From: Pseudomonadota bacterium | Lineage (GTDB): Bacteria > Pseudomonadota > Gammaproteobacteria > Burkholderiales > Rhodocyclaceae | Direction of reading: 5' to 3' | Assembly (NCBI GenBank): GCA_021849505.1 | Contig: JAJZSW010000001.1 | Location: forward strand, 45,383 to 109,382 | DNA length: 64,000 nt | In this document: positions 14,527-23,839 of the stretch, piece by piece | How positions within the stretch are numbered: the stretch's first letter is position 1 | Layout of the letters: the number at the start of each line of letters is the position of its first letter | The notes under the pieces: generated by a model | What the model saw: only the letters and a program-made list of their open reading frames with translations | Databases searched by the model: none | What the model was told of the DNA's origin: nothing | Program-made: the position numbers and the translations under genes

Positions 14527-15753
14527 ATGCAACCCGTCCTCAAATCCACCAAGCTTGCCAGCGTCTGCTACGACATCCGTGGTCCCGTGCTGGCGCGAGC
14601 TCGCCAGATGGAGGAGGAAGGACATCGCGTCATCAAGCTGAACATCGGCAATCCGGCCGCATTTGGGTTTGAAGCTCCAGAGGAAATCGTCGTCGACGTC
14701 ATCCGCAACATCCGCGACGCGTCGGGCTATTCCGATTCCAAGGGCCTGTTTGCGCCGCGCAAGGCGGTGATGCATTACTGCCAGCAGAAGCGCATCGCCA
14801 ACGTGAGCATCGACGACATCTACCTCGGCAACGGCGTATCCGAGCTGATCGTGATGGCCATGCAGGCCCTGCTCAACAACGGCGATGAAGTGCTCGTACC
14901 CGCCCCGGACTACCCGCTGTGGACCGCGGCCGTGAGCCTGTCCGGCGGCACGCCGCGCCATTATCTCTGCGACGAGGGCGCCGGCTGGCTGCCCGACCTC
15001 GCCGACATCCGCGCCAAGATCACGCCGGCCACGCGCGCCATCGTCATCATCAACCCGAACAACCCGACCGGCGCGCTGTACCCTGACGACCTGCTCAAGG
15101 AGATCGTCGAGATCGCGCGCCAGCACGAGTTGATCGTCTTCGCCGACGAGATCTACGACAAGGTGCTTTACGACGGCCGTACCCACACCTCGCTGGCGAG
15201 TCTGGCCGACGACGTGCTGTTCATCACCTTCAACGGCCTGTCGAAGAACTATCGTGCCTGCGGCTTCCGCGCCGGCTGGATGATCGTCTCCGGCGAGAAG
15301 CGCCATGCTTCCGACTACATCGAGGGGCTGGGCATCCTCGCCTCGATGCGCCTGTGCTCCAACGTGCCGGGCCAGCATGCGATCCAGACGGCGCTGGGCG
15401 GCTACCAGAGCATCGACGACCTGGTCGCGCCGCAGGGCCGGCTCTGCAAGCAGCGCGACTTGGCATACGAGATGCTGAACGCGATTCCCGGCGTCTCCTG
15501 CGTCAAGCCGAAGGCGGCTCTCTACTGCTTTCCGCGCCTCGACCCGAAGATTTACCCGATCGCCAACGACCAGCAGTTCATCCTTCAGCTGTTGGAAGCC
15601 GAGAAGGTCCTGCTGGTGCAGGGCAGCGGCTTCAACTGGCCGGCCCCCGACCACTTCCGCGTCGTGTTCCTGCCGAACGTCGATGACCTCGGCGAGGCGA
15701 TCGGCCGCATCGCGCGTTTCCTCGAAGCCTATCGCAAACGCCACGGCACCTAG
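14527..15753 (+). CDS. alaA: Alanine-synthesising aminotransferase (AlaA type)
   Basis: A 408-residue fold-type I PLP aminotransferase: KLNIGNPAAFGFEAPEEI, DIYLGNGVSELIVMAMQALL, NPNNPTGALYP, ADEIYDKVLYDG, and the PLP-lysine context FNGLSKNYRACGFRAGW. It is highly like E. coli AlaA (pyruvate/glutamate to alanine). It lies directly upstream of hom, as is common in betaproteobacteria, and is followed after 37 bases by hom. ATG 14527 is the natural N-terminus (MQPVLKSTKLASVCYDIRGP). Confidence 0.95.
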   Translation: MQPVLKSTKLASVCYDIRGPVLARARQMEEEGHRVIKLNIGNPAAFGFEAPEEIVVDVIRNIRDASGYSDSKGLFAPRKAVMHYCQQKRIANVSIDDIYLGNGVSELIVMAMQALLNNGDEVLVPAPDYPLWTAAVSLSGGTPRHYLCDEGAGWLPDLADIRAKITPATRAIVIINPNNPTGALYPDDLLKEIVEIARQHELIVFADEIYDKVLYDGRTHTSLASLADDVLFITFNGLSKNYRACGFRAGWMIVSGEKRHASDYIEGLGILASMRLCSNVPGQHAIQTALGGYQSIDDLVAPQGRLCKQRDLAYEMLNAIPGVSCVKPKAALYCFPRLDPKIYPIANDQQFILQLLEAEKVLLVQGSGFNWPAPDHFRVVFLPNVDDLGEAIGRIARFLEAYRKRHGT

Positions 15754-15790
15754 CCTTACCCGATTCACCTCACATATTTCTGGATTTTTT

Positions 15791-17101
15791 ATGAAACCAA
15801 TACAAGTTGGTCTGCTCGGCATCGGCACCGTCGGTGGCGGCACCTATACCGTTCTATCCCGCAACGAAGCGGAGATCACCCGCCGCGCCGGCCGGCCGAT
15901 CCGCATCGTGCAGGTGGCCGACAAGAATCTCGAACTTGCCAGGCAGGTTACCGGCGGGAAGGTGGCCGTGACCGACGACGCCTTCGCCGTCGTCAACAAT
16001 CCCGAGATCGACATCGTCGTCGAACTGATCGGCGGCTACGGCATCGCCAAGGAACTGGTGCTCCAGGCGATCGAAAATGGCAAGCACGTCGTCACCGCCA
16101 ACAAGGCCCTGCTCGCGGTGCATGGCAACGAGATCTTCGCCGCCGCGCAGAAGCAGGGCGTGATGGTCGGCTTCGAAGCCGCCGTGGCCGGCGGCATCCC
16201 GATCATCAAGGCGCTGCGCGAGGGCCTCACCGCCAACCGCATCCAGTGGATCGCCGGCATCATCAACGGCACGACCAACTTCATCCTTTCCGAGATGCGC
16301 GACAAGGGCCTGAGCTTCGAAACCGTACTCAAGGAAGCCCAGCGGCTCGGCTATGCCGAGGCCGACCCGACCTTCGACGTCGAGGGCGTGGATGCCGCAC
16401 ACAAGCTGACCATCATGGCGGCGATTGCCTTCGGCATTCCGATGCAGTTCGACAAGGCGCACATCGAGGGCATCAGCAAGCTCGAAGCGGCGGACATCAA
16501 GTATGCGGAACAGCTCGGCTATCGCATCAAGCTGCTGGGCATCACCAAGCGCCGCTCCAAGGGAATCGAACTGCGCGTGCATCCGACGCTGATTCCGGCC
16601 AAGCGCCTGATCGCCAATGTCGAAGGCGCGATGAACGCGGTGCTGGTGCAGGGCGATGCCGTGGGGTCCTCGCTCTTCTACGGCAAGGGCGCCGGCGCGG
16701 AGCCGACCGCCTCGTCGGTGATCGCCGACCTCGTCGACATCACGCGCCTGAAAACATCGGACCCGGAAAACCGCGTGCCGCATCTCGCCTTCCAGCCGGA
16801 TGCGGTGTCCGACCTGCCGATCCTGCCGATGGCCGAGGTCGAATGCGGCTATTACCTGCGCATGCGGGTCGAGGACAAGCCGGGCGTGCTGGCGGACATC
16901 ACGCGCATCCTCGCCGACCAGCAGATCTCGATCGACGCGATGATCCAGCGCGAACCGGCCGAGGGCGAGAAGCAGACCGACATCATCATCTTGACGCACA
17001 TCGCCCGCGAAGCCCTGGTCGATGCCGCCATCGCGAAGATCGAGGCGCTGCCGGTCGTGAGCGGCAAGCTCGTGCGCCTGCGCCTCGAAGAACTGAACTA
17101 G
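15791..17101 (+). CDS. hom: Homoserine dehydrogenase
   Basis: The 436-residue enzyme reduces aspartate semialdehyde to homoserine for threonine and methionine synthesis. It has the Rossmann motif GLLGIGTVGGGTY at the N-terminus, VTANKALLAVHG, the substrate motif GIINGTTNFIL and DPTFDVEGVDAAHKL, and a C-terminal ACT domain (MRVEDKPGVLADITRILAD, from about 355), implying feedback control by threonine. First enzyme of the hom-thrC operon. Confidence 0.96.
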   Translation: MKPIQVGLLGIGTVGGGTYTVLSRNEAEITRRAGRPIRIVQVADKNLELARQVTGGKVAVTDDAFAVVNNPEIDIVVELIGGYGIAKELVLQAIENGKHVVTANKALLAVHGNEIFAAAQKQGVMVGFEAAVAGGIPIIKALREGLTANRIQWIAGIINGTTNFILSEMRDKGLSFETVLKEAQRLGYAEADPTFDVEGVDAAHKLTIMAAIAFGIPMQFDKAHIEGISKLEAADIKYAEQLGYRIKLLGITKRRSKGIELRVHPTLIPAKRLIANVEGAMNAVLVQGDAVGSSLFYGKGAGAEPTASSVIADLVDITRLKTSDPENRVPHLAFQPDAVSDLPILPMAEVECGYYLRMRVEDKPGVLADITRILADQQISIDAMIQREPAEGEKQTDIIILTHIAREALVDAAIAKIEALPVVSGKLVRLRLEELN

Positions 17102-17114
17102 GCATTCTGCGCGG

Positions 17115-18299
17115 ATGCTGGTCTGGCTCGGCATCTGCGCGGTTCTCGCCTTCCTTGCGGCGTTGCTGGCATTGTTCAATGCCGTCCTGCCAGCGCCGAC
17201 TTTCCACATCTTCTTCGCAGCCGGCGCGCTGCCCTTGATCTTCGGCGCGATCATCCACTTCGTGCCGGTGCTGACGCGCAGCGGACCGCCAGCCAGTGTG
17301 ATCCGCTGGCTGCCGCTGGTCGTGCAACTCGCGGGTGTGGCGACGCCGTTCGGTCTGGCGGGCAGCTTGCCGCAATGGAGTTTGCATGCGGCGGCAACGA
17401 CCGTTTCCGTCGCAGCCCTGGTCCTGCTTTCCTGGACGACACGGCGACTGCGTGTCACGCTTGGCACGCCGCATCCCGGTGCGCGCTGGTACGGCGCTGC
17501 CTTGCTGTGCCTGTTCCTCGCGGTGAGCGTGGTGCCCGTCTGGCTGGTGCTTCCCGAATTGCGGCCGGCTTTGCGGCTGTTCCATCTGCACCTCAACATG
17601 CTGGGCTTCATCGGTCTCGCCGCGCTTGGCACTTTGCCCGTGTTGTTGCCGACGATACTGGGGCGTCCCGAACCGGATGCGGGCAACCGTTTGCGCCGCG
17701 ATCTGCCGATCGCGGTGAGCGGGGCAGTGCTGGTTGCGGCCGGAGCGGCCAGCTCAGCCTGGCTTGCGGTAGTCGGTGCGCTGCTGCTCGGCTGGGTCAC
17801 TGCCCGCACTTTGTTCGCCTGGCAGCGCGTTTCCGGTGTTCATTCCGTTTCCGGTGTTCATTCAATAGTCGGCGCTGGCCATACGGCATCGGCGGCATCG
17901 GCAGCATCCCTCGCCGGGGCAACGCTGGGTTTGCTGTTGCTGATGGCGCTGGGGATCGTTCATGGCTTCGGCTGGGTCGAGGCACGGCCGGCTCTCGCGG
18001 CCTACGTAGCTTTGTTCCTCCTGCCTCTGGTCACCGGCGCCTTGTCGCATCTGCTGCCGGTGTGGCGTCATCCGGGAGTCGTGTCTTCCCGGCGTGCCGC
18101 GATGACCCAAGGTCTTGCACGGGGCGGACAATGGCGAGCACTGCTGTTTCTCGTGGGTGGCCTGCTGCTTGTCTTCGATCAGGCGGGCGGCATCTATCCG
18201 GTGGCGGCAGGACTGCTGTTGTTCGCTGCCGCGCTCTTGCGGGCATTCTGGCTGGACAGGGCAGGATCCAGCGACGATAATTCCCGCCCAATCCCGTAA
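17115..18299 (+). CDS. Polytopic membrane protein between hom and thrC
   Basis: The 394-residue protein has about ten to twelve hydrophobic helices. Paired histidines occur in the membrane (FHIFFAAGALPLIFGAIIHF and LFHLHLNMLGFIGLAALG), reminiscent of haem-copper oxidase-like or NnrS-like proteins. I cannot name the family securely. It starts 13 bases after hom and ends 20 bases before thrC, so all three are cotranscribed. It carries two copies of the dispersed repeat (17180 encoding NAVLPAPTFH; 17864 encoding SIVGAGHTAS) and a tandem VSGVHS duplication. Confidence 0.75.
   Translation: MLVWLGICAVLAFLAALLALFNAVLPAPTFHIFFAAGALPLIFGAIIHFVPVLTRSGPPASVIRWLPLVVQLAGVATPFGLAGSLPQWSLHAAATTVSVAALVLLSWTTRRLRVTLGTPHPGARWYGAALLCLFLAVSVVPVWLVLPELRPALRLFHLHLNMLGFIGLAALGTLPVLLPTILGRPEPDAGNRLRRDLPIAVSGAVLVAAGAASSAWLAVVGALLLGWVTARTLFAWQRVSGVHSVSGVHSIVGAGHTASAASAASLAGATLGLLLLMALGIVHGFGWVEARPALAAYVALFLLPLVTGALSHLLPVWRHPGVVSSRRAAMTQGLARGGQWRALLFLVGGLLLVFDQAGGIYPVAAGLLLFAAALLRAFWLDRAGSSDDNSRPIP
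17180..17204 (-). repeat. Dispersed 25-bp repeat, copy 3 (inside membrane protein gene)
   Basis: Minus-strand GAAAGTCGGCGCTGGC then AGGACGGCA, full consensus. The gene reads the other strand as NAVLPAPTFH at the end of the first membrane helix. Confidence 0.85.
17829..17864 (+). repeat. In-frame tandem duplication of 18 bp
   Basis: GTTTCCGGTGTTCATTCC is repeated twice back to back (last base differs), encoding VSGVHS-VSGVHS. It immediately abuts copy 4 of the dispersed repeat. Confidence 0.85.
17864..17889 (+). repeat. Dispersed 25-bp repeat, copy 4 (diverged, inside membrane protein gene)
   Basis: AATAGTCGGCGCTGGC then CATACGGCAT. The core is intact; three bases differ from consensus. Second copy in the same gene, in the opposite orientation to copy 3. 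Confidence 0.75.
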
Positions 18300-18319
18300 G
18301 TCTTCACCTCCCCCTAGCC

Positions 18320-19747
18320 ATGAAATACATCTCCACGCGCGGCGGCGCTGCCCCGCAATCCTTCTGCGACATCCTGCTGGGCGGACTGGCGCCCGATGGC
18401 GGACTGTATCTGCCAGAAAGCTATCCGCAGGTCTCCCCCGCCGAACTCGCCGAATGGCGCGAGCTGCCTTACCACGCGCTCGCCCTGCGCATCCTGACCA
18501 AATACATCGACGACATTCCCGCCTGCGATCTGAAGGTACTCGTCGATCGCACCTACACCGAGCGCACCTACTGCTGGTGCCGGCCCGGCCGCGATGCGGC
18601 CGACATCACGCCGCTGACGACGCTGGCGCCGGGATTCCACCTGCTCGAACTGTCGAACGGCCCGACGCTGGCCTTCAAGGACATGGCGATGCAACTGCTC
18701 GGCAACCTGTTCGAGTACGTGCTGGCCAAGCGCGGCGAGACGATCAACATCCTGGCCGCGACCTCGGGCGACACCGGCTCGGCGGCGGAGTACGCGATGC
18801 GCGGCAAGCAGGGCGTGCGCGTCTTCATGCTGTCGCCGCACGGCAAGATGTCGGCCTTTCAGCGCGCGCAGATGTATTCGCTGCAGGACGAGAACATCAT
18901 CAACATCGCGATCCGCGGCATGTTCGACGATTGCCAGGACATCGTCAAGGCGGCGTTCAACGACGCGCCGTTCAAGGCGCAGTACAAGCTCGGCGCGGTG
19001 AATTCGATCAACTGGGCGCGCGTCGTCGCGCAGGTCGTCTATTACTTCAAGGGCTATTTCGCCGCGACGGAATCCAATGACCAGCAGGTGGCCTTCTGCG
19101 TGCCGTCGGGCAACTTCGGCAACATCTGCGCGGGCCACATCGCCCGCATGATGGGCCTGCCGATCGCGCGGCTGGTCCTGGCGACCAACGAGAACGACGT
19201 GCTCGACGAGTTCTTCCGCACCGGCGTCTATCGTCCGCGCGGCACGATGGATACCTATGTGACCTCGAGCCCGTCGATGGATATCTCCAAGGCTTCGAAC
19301 TTCGAGCGTTTCATCTTCGATCTGGTCGGTCGCGATCCCGCGATCGTGCGCGAGCTGTGGAGCAAGGTCGATGCCGGCGGCAGCTTCGACCTGCGCGGCA
19401 CGCCCTATCTGGAGAAATTGTCCGGCTTCGGCTTCGTGTCAGGCAAGAGCACGCATGCCGATCGCCTGGCGACGATCCGCGAGGTCTGGCAGAAGCATCA
19501 GGTGATGATCGACACGCACACGGCGGATGCCGTCAAGGTGGCGCGCGAGCACATGCTGGCTGGTGTGCCAATGGTGGTACTGGAAACCGCGCAACCGGTG
19601 AAGTTCGCCGAGACGATTCAGGAAGCGCTCGGCCGCGAGCCGGGGCGGCCGCAGGAACTGGAAGGCATCGAGGATTTGCCGCAGCGCGTCATCGTCATGG
19701 ACGCGGATGCCGAAGGCGTGAAAGCCTTGGTGGCTAAGACCTGCTAG
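18320..19747 (+). CDS. thrC: Threonine synthase
   Basis: The 475-residue PLP enzyme converts O-phosphohomoserine to threonine. It is the long proteobacterial type: MKYISTRGGAAPQSFCDILL start, PLP lysine in GPTLAFKDMAMQ, ATSGDTGSAAEYAM and FCVPSGNFGNICAG phosphate-binding loops. It completes the hom pathway in the same operon. Its TAG stop shares the palindrome CTAG with a convergent small gene. Confidence 0.97.
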   Translation: MKYISTRGGAAPQSFCDILLGGLAPDGGLYLPESYPQVSPAELAEWRELPYHALALRILTKYIDDIPACDLKVLVDRTYTERTYCWCRPGRDAADITPLTTLAPGFHLLELSNGPTLAFKDMAMQLLGNLFEYVLAKRGETINILAATSGDTGSAAEYAMRGKQGVRVFMLSPHGKMSAFQRAQMYSLQDENIINIAIRGMFDDCQDIVKAAFNDAPFKAQYKLGAVNSINWARVVAQVVYYFKGYFAATESNDQQVAFCVPSGNFGNICAGHIARMMGLPIARLVLATNENDVLDEFFRTGVYRPRGTMDTYVTSSPSMDISKASNFERFIFDLVGRDPAIVRELWSKVDAGGSFDLRGTPYLEKLSGFGFVSGKSTHADRLATIREVWQKHQVMIDTHTADAVKVAREHMLAGVPMVVLETAQPVKFAETIQEALGREPGRPQELEGIEDLPQRVIVMDADAEGVKALVAKTC

Positions 19748-19881
19748 AGGTAGATGACGGCCGGGAAGACGGTCACTGCGAGGACGAGCACCATCCACTC
19801 GAGATTGTGGCGGGCGAGGAAGCCGGTGAAGTGCAGCACCAGAATCGTGATCGCGACGATGTAGTAGAGAATGAAAAGCAT
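19744..19881 (-). CDS. Small membrane protein (45 aa), convergent with thrC
   Basis: A short frame with AGGAG eight bases before ATG encodes 45 residues: MLFILYYIVAITILVLHFTG, then FLARHNLEWMVLVLAVTVFP and a short tail. Two membrane helices flank a short loop RHNLEW. Its stop overlaps the thrC stop (shared CTAG). Good ribosome site and full hydrophobic layout support it; family unknown. Confidence 0.6.
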   Translation of the reverse strand: MLFILYYIVAITILVLHFTGFLARHNLEWMVLVLAVTVFPAVIYL

Positions 19882-19998
19882 CAGTGAATCTCCTGCTGCT
19901 CCGCAGCGGAATGGTGCACGGTGGACGCGATTATAGGCATAAAGCGTTGCGACGGCCGTCCCATGCGGGTCTCGAAGAAAAAAGTTTGCTAAAACCCC

Positions 19999-20029
19999 TT
20001 GACGCCAAGGCCGGATATCCAGTTAGAAT
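19999..20029 (+). promoter_or_regulatory. Candidate promoter of the HU gene
   Basis: TTGACG at 19999-20004 and TAGAAT at 20024-20029, spaced 19 bases (or TTAGAA with 18). It lies 43 bases before the start codon. Spacing is slightly long. Confidence 0.45.
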
Positions 20030-20071
20030 CGTTTCGGCAATTTAGCCTTTCAACTTGAGGAGCAAATCAAT

Positions 20072-20368
20072 ATGAATAAAGGGGATCTCGTCGAAGTCGC
20101 CGCCAAGGAAGCCGACATCAGCAAGGCCGCAGCCGGCAAGGCACTGGATGCGATGATCGATGCCGTCGTCAAGTCGGTGGCCAAGGGCAATGCCGTGACG
20201 CTGGTTGGATTCGGTACGTTCAAGGCTGCCAAGCGCGCCGCGCGTACGGGCGTCAACCCCAAGACTGGCGAAAAGCTGAAGATTGCCGCCACCACCGTGC
20301 CGCGCTTCACCGCCGGTGCCGGCTTCAAGGCCGCTGTCGCGGGCAAGAAAAAGGCCGCCAAGAAATAA
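20072..20368 (+). CDS. HU-family DNA-binding protein
   Basis: A 98-residue nucleoid protein. It has the HU fold with [20 protein letters not shown], the signature [25 protein letters not shown], and the arm tip in [16 protein letters not shown], ending in a lysine-rich tail (GKKKAAKK). It bends and compacts DNA. It stands alone with its own promoter and a strong palindromic terminator. Confidence 0.95.
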   Translation: MNKGDLVEVAAKEADISKAAAGKALDAMIDAVVKSVAKGNAVTLVGFGTFKAAKRAARTGVNPKTGEKLKIAATTVPRFTAGAGFKAAVAGKKKAAKK

Positions 20369-20389
20369 GACGGATGAGTTTGTGGCGAT

Positions 20390-20422
20390 AAGGGGTACGG
20401 CATGCCGTACCCCTTGTTTTTT
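20390..20422. terminator. Bidirectional terminator between HU and the MFS gene
   Basis: A perfect 26-bp palindrome (AAGGGGTACGGCA and its complement, 20390-20415) followed by GTTTTTT. It serves the HU gene and, with the A-run on the other side lacking, less well the convergent MFS gene. Confidence 0.85.
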
Positions 20423-21639
20423 CATGCGTTGACTTTCATCCGGCGGCGATAGAGCAGGCCGGCGAAAAATGCCAGCAGGCCGCAGACGAACAGGGTCGGG
20501 CGCACATCGAGCATTTCGCTGATGAGGCCCACCGTCAGACTGCCGAGCGGCGCGATGCCGAGAAAGGCCGTCGAGAAGATCGCCATCACGCGACCCCGGT
20601 ACTCCTCTTCCACATCGATCTGGATCAGCGTATTGCTGCCCGCCGCGGTAAGCACGGCCGAAAAGCCAAGGATCATCAGGAGCGGATAGGCAAGCTGGAT
20701 CGCCGGCACGAAGGCGAAGCAGGCGAGCGCGATGCCGCCGGCCAGCGCCGTGCGTCCCACCAGCCGGTCGAGACCTTCTGAAGCATGCTTGCCGCCGCGC
20801 CAGGCGAGGAACAGCGCGGCGCAGAGCGATCCGAAGCCGGCGCTGCCGATCAGGAAGCCGTAGGTCTGCGCGGTGCCGTGAAACAGGTCGCGCGCATAGA
20901 CCGGCATCATCACCACGTAGGGCGTGACGAAGAAACTGAAGCCGGCGACGAGGAACAGCGTCAGCCGGATGCGCGGGTGGGCGAAGGCGTAGTCGAGGCC
21001 GGCGCACAGTGCCGACCAGGCCGACTGGGCTGCCGGCTGCTGCCGCGGCGCGGTGCGGATCGCCGCCAGGGCGGCTAGCACGGCCAGATAGGAAAGCGCA
21101 TTGAGCAGGAAGCAGGCCGCTTCACCGGCGAGTGCGACGATCAGTCCGGCCAGCGCCGGGCCGATGAAGCGCGAGCCGTTCATCAGGAAGGAGTTGAGGC
21201 CGATTGCGTTGGGCAGTGCCCGTCGGTCGGGCACCATCTGTGCGACGAAAGCCTGCCGCGCCGGAAGGTCGACGGCGTTGATGCAGCCGAGCGTAAAGGC
21301 CAGCAAAAGCAGCAGTGCCGGCGTGATCGTCTCCGTCGCCGTCAGCGCGAACAGCGCGATGGCCTGTACCATCGCCAGGAACTGCGTCAGCAGCAGCAGG
21401 CGGCGGCGGTCGAGGCGGTCGTTCCAGACCCCGGCCGGTATGCTGAACAGCAGGATCGGAATCTGGCTGGCGAAGCCCACGAGGCCCAGCATGGCGGTCG
21501 AGTCGGTGAGCCGGTAAGCCAGCCAGGTCATCGCGATGTGCTGCATCCAGGTGCCGATCAGCGAAATCAGCTGGCCGGCGAAAAACAGACGGAAATTTCT
21601 GGATTGAAATGCGGGAAAACGGTCAGGCAGGACAGGCAT
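20422..21639 (-). CDS. MFS transporter (EntS/MFS_3-like)
   Basis: The 405-residue inner-membrane protein has twelve predicted helices. [20 protein letters not shown], the loop [18 protein letters not shown] (motif A), and [27 protein letters not shown] are typical of the MFS_3 group including the enterobactin exporter EntS. Substrate unknown; probably an efflux pump. It is a single gene facing away from gltX. Confidence 0.85.
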   Translation of the reverse strand: MPVLPDRFPAFQSRNFRLFFAGQLISLIGTWMQHIAMTWLAYRLTDSTAMLGLVGFASQIPILLFSIPAGVWNDRLDRRRLLLLTQFLAMVQAIALFALTATETITPALLLLLAFTLGCINAVDLPARQAFVAQMVPDRRALPNAIGLNSFLMNGSRFIGPALAGLIVALAGEAACFLLNALSYLAVLAALAAIRTAPRQQPAAQSAWSALCAGLDYAFAHPRIRLTLFLVAGFSFFVTPYVVMMPVYARDLFHGTAQTYGFLIGSAGFGSLCAALFLAWRGGKHASEGLDRLVGRTALAGGIALACFAFVPAIQLAYPLLMILGFSAVLTAAGSNTLIQIDVEEEYRGRVMAIFSTAFLGIAPLGSLTVGLISEMLDVRPTLFVCGLLAFFAGLLYRRRMKVNA

Positions 21640-21708
21640 GCCGCAATGCTACGGGATGCCGCCACGGACGGTCACGCTAGAATGCGCGCTTTTTCAGGCG
21701 TAACCGTC

Positions 21709-23103
21709 ATGACTGTCCGTACTCGTTTCGCACCCAGCCCGACCGGCTATCTGCACATCGGCGGCGCGCGCACCGCGCTGTTCGCCTGGGCCTACGCGCG
21801 CCGCCATGGCGGACAGTTCATCCTGCGCATCGAGGACACCGACATTGCGCGCTCGACCCCCGAGGCGGTGCAGGCGATCCTCGACGGCATGCGCTGGCTC
21901 GGTCTCGCGCACGACGAAGGTCCGTTCTACCAGATGCAGCGCATGTATCGCTACAAGGAAGTGATCCAGCAGATGCTCGCGGCGGGCACCGCCTACCACT
22001 GCTATACATCGAAGGAAGAGCTCGACGCGCTGCGCGCCGAGCAGGAGGCTCGCAAGGAGAAGCCGCGCTACGACGGCCGCTGGCGCCCGGAGCCGGGCAA
22101 GACGCTGCCGGTACCGCCCTCCGGCGTGCAGCCGGTGGTGCGCTTCCGCAACCCGGCCGAGGGCGTGGTCGCCTGGGACGATCAGGTCAAGGGTCGCATC
22201 GAGATCGCCAATGCCGAACTCGACGACTTCATCATCGCACGCGCCGATGGCACGCCGACCTACAACTTTTGCGTCGTCGTCGACGACTGGGACATGCGCA
22301 TCACCCACGTCATCCGCGGCGACGACCACGTGAACAATACGCCGCGCCAGATCAACCTGCTGCAGGCACTGGGTGCGCCGGTGCCGCGCTACGGCCACCT
22401 GTCGATGATCCTCGGCGACGACGGCACCAAGCTCTCCAAGCGCCACGGGGCGGTGTCGGTGATGCAGTACGACGAGGACGGCTATCTGCCCGAGGCGGTG
22501 CTCAACTACCTCGCGCGGCTCGGCTGGTCGCACGGCGACGACGAGATCTTCACGATGGAGCAGTTCGTCGCGTGGTTCGACCTCGACCACATCACCTCGT
22601 CGGCTGCGCAGTTCAACACCGAGAAGCTCAACTGGCTCAATGCGCACTACATCAAGCTGGCCGATGATGCGCGCTTGGGACAGGAGATTCGGCGCCGCCT
22701 CGCGCGCGAAGGGGTGGCTGATACGGTCGTGCCCGATCCGGCCGAGATCGCCGCGCTCTACAAGGATCGCGTCAGCAGCCTCAACGAACTGGCCGATTCC
22801 GCGCATCCGTTCTATGTCGCCCCGCATCCTGCGGCGGAACTGGCTGCCCAGCATCTGACCGACGTCGCCAAGTCCGCCTTGCGTGACTTGAGAAGCCGCC
22901 TCGCCAAAGCCGACTTTTCAGCCGAAGCGTTGGCGAAGATGCTGAAGGAAACGCTGGCTGCTACGGGACTCAAGATGCCGCAGGTGGCGATTCCCCTGCG
23001 TGTCGTGCTGCTCGGTCAGCCGCAAAGCCCGGCCATCGACCGCGTGCTTGCGGTGATGGGCCGGGATGAAGTGCTCAAACGACTGGATGCGCTGATCGCC
23101 TAG
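21709..23103 (+). CDS. gltX: Glutamyl-tRNA synthetase
   Basis: The 464-residue class I synthetase begins [20 protein letters not shown] (HIGH-type motif) and has [12 protein letters not shown] (KLSKR form of KMSKS). The anticodon domain ends in [19 protein letters not shown] stretch in the C-terminal domain ([14 protein letters not shown], 22894-22920) resembles the dispersed repeat in DNA but with several changes. Its TAG stop overlaps the convergent glycine-zipper gene through a shared CTAG. Confidence 0.97.
   Translation: MTVRTRFAPSPTGYLHIGGARTALFAWAYARRHGGQFILRIEDTDIARSTPEAVQAILDGMRWLGLAHDEGPFYQMQRMYRYKEVIQQMLAAGTAYHCYTSKEELDALRAEQEARKEKPRYDGRWRPEPGKTLPVPPSGVQPVVRFRNPAEGVVAWDDQVKGRIEIANAELDDFIIARADGTPTYNFCVVVDDWDMRITHVIRGDDHVNNTPRQINLLQALGAPVPRYGHLSMILGDDGTKLSKRHGAVSVMQYDEDGYLPEAVLNYLARLGWSHGDDEIFTMEQFVAWFDLDHITSSAAQFNTEKLNWLNAHYIKLADDARLGQEIRRRLAREGVADTVVPDPAEIAALYKDRVSSLNELADSAHPFYVAPHPAAELAAQHLTDVAKSALRDLRSRLAKADFSAEALAKMLKETLAATGLKMPQVAIPLRVVLLGQPQSPAIDRVLAVMGRDEVLKRLDALIA
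22894..22920 (-). repeat. Weak, diverged match to the dispersed repeat (inside gltX)
   Basis: The plus strand reads AGCCGCCTCGCCAAAGC then CGACTTTTCA; about 18 of 23 core bases agree with the repeat. It may be an old copy or chance resemblance in a GC-rich gene. Confidence 0.3.
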
Positions 23104-23765
23104 TCTCGCACCAGCGTGCCATTCTCGATGCGCACGCGCTCGCCGACCTGCCAGCCGGGCACCATGTCCATCATCACCGAGCGGGTGGCGCCGTCATTCA
23201 TGCGCACGAGGACTTCGTAGCGCGTGGTCTTGCGCTGGGACTTTTCGAGTTGATGGCCGGCGTAGGCGCCGCCCGCTGCGCCGGCGACCGTGGCGATCTT
23301 CTTGCCCGTGCCGCCGCCGATCTGGCTGCCGACAATCGCGCCGACCACGCCGCCGGCCACGGCGCCGAGGCCGCTGCCTTCGCCGGGCTGGGTGATTTCA
23401 CGGATTTGATCGACGACGCCGCAGTTGTGGCAGACCGGCGCTGGCGCCGCGGCGGGCGCGGCCTGCGCGACTTGGACGGGGGCAGGCTGTGTGGCCGGTT
23501 CCGGCTTGGGGGCCACCTTGACGACCGGCTTCGGCGTGCTCTGCTCGACCGGCTTGGCAGCGGTTGCAGGTTTGGGTTCGGAAGTCGACGCCGGCGCGAC
23601 GGCAGGGTCCGCGGCTACGGCAACCGCTTCGCCCGAGGCGGCCTTGCCGGTTGGCAGCCAGCCGGCAATCGCGGCGATGCCGGCGAGCGAAAAAATCGTC
23701 ACGGCCACGGCGGCGGTCGCGACCAGGGGGTGGATGCGCTGGACATTGGGGGTGTTGGCGTTCAT
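23100..23765 (-). CDS. Glycine-zipper 2TM-domain outer-envelope protein
   Basis: The 221-residue protein has an N-terminal membrane anchor ([20 protein letters not shown]). A Pro/Ala/Lys-rich linker (about 45-105) contains a CHNCG motif, and a glycine-zipper ([20 protein letters not shown]) belongs to the Rick_17kDa/2TM class. The C-terminus is a small beta domain ([31 protein letters not shown]). Such proteins associate with the outer membrane; no precise function is known. Confidence 0.85.
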   Translation of the reverse strand: MNANTPNVQRIHPLVATAAVAVTIFSLAGIAAIAGWLPTGKAASGEAVAVAADPAVAPASTSEPKPATAAKPVEQSTPKPVVKVAPKPEPATQPAPVQVAQAAPAAAPAPVCHNCGVVDQIREITQPGEGSGLGAVAGGVVGAIVGSQIGGGTGKKIATVAGAAGGAYAGHQLEKSQRKTTRYEVLVRMNDGATRSVMMDMVPGWQVGERVRIENGTLVRD

Positions 23766-23839
23766 GTAGTCCTCCTTCGGTGGGTTGTCGCATCGATTAA
23801 CGCGCGACGTGCCAGAGTGTAGACGAGAGTAACAGCCGG

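Noticed and set aside
15854..17809. A 651-codon frame opposite hom
   Set aside because: Antisense to conserved homoserine dehydrogenase and composed of low-information Arg/Asp/His runs.
23431..23460. GACCGGCGCTGGCGCCGC as another repeat copy
   Set aside because: Only about 11 contiguous core bases agree, within a Pro/Ala-rich coding stretch.
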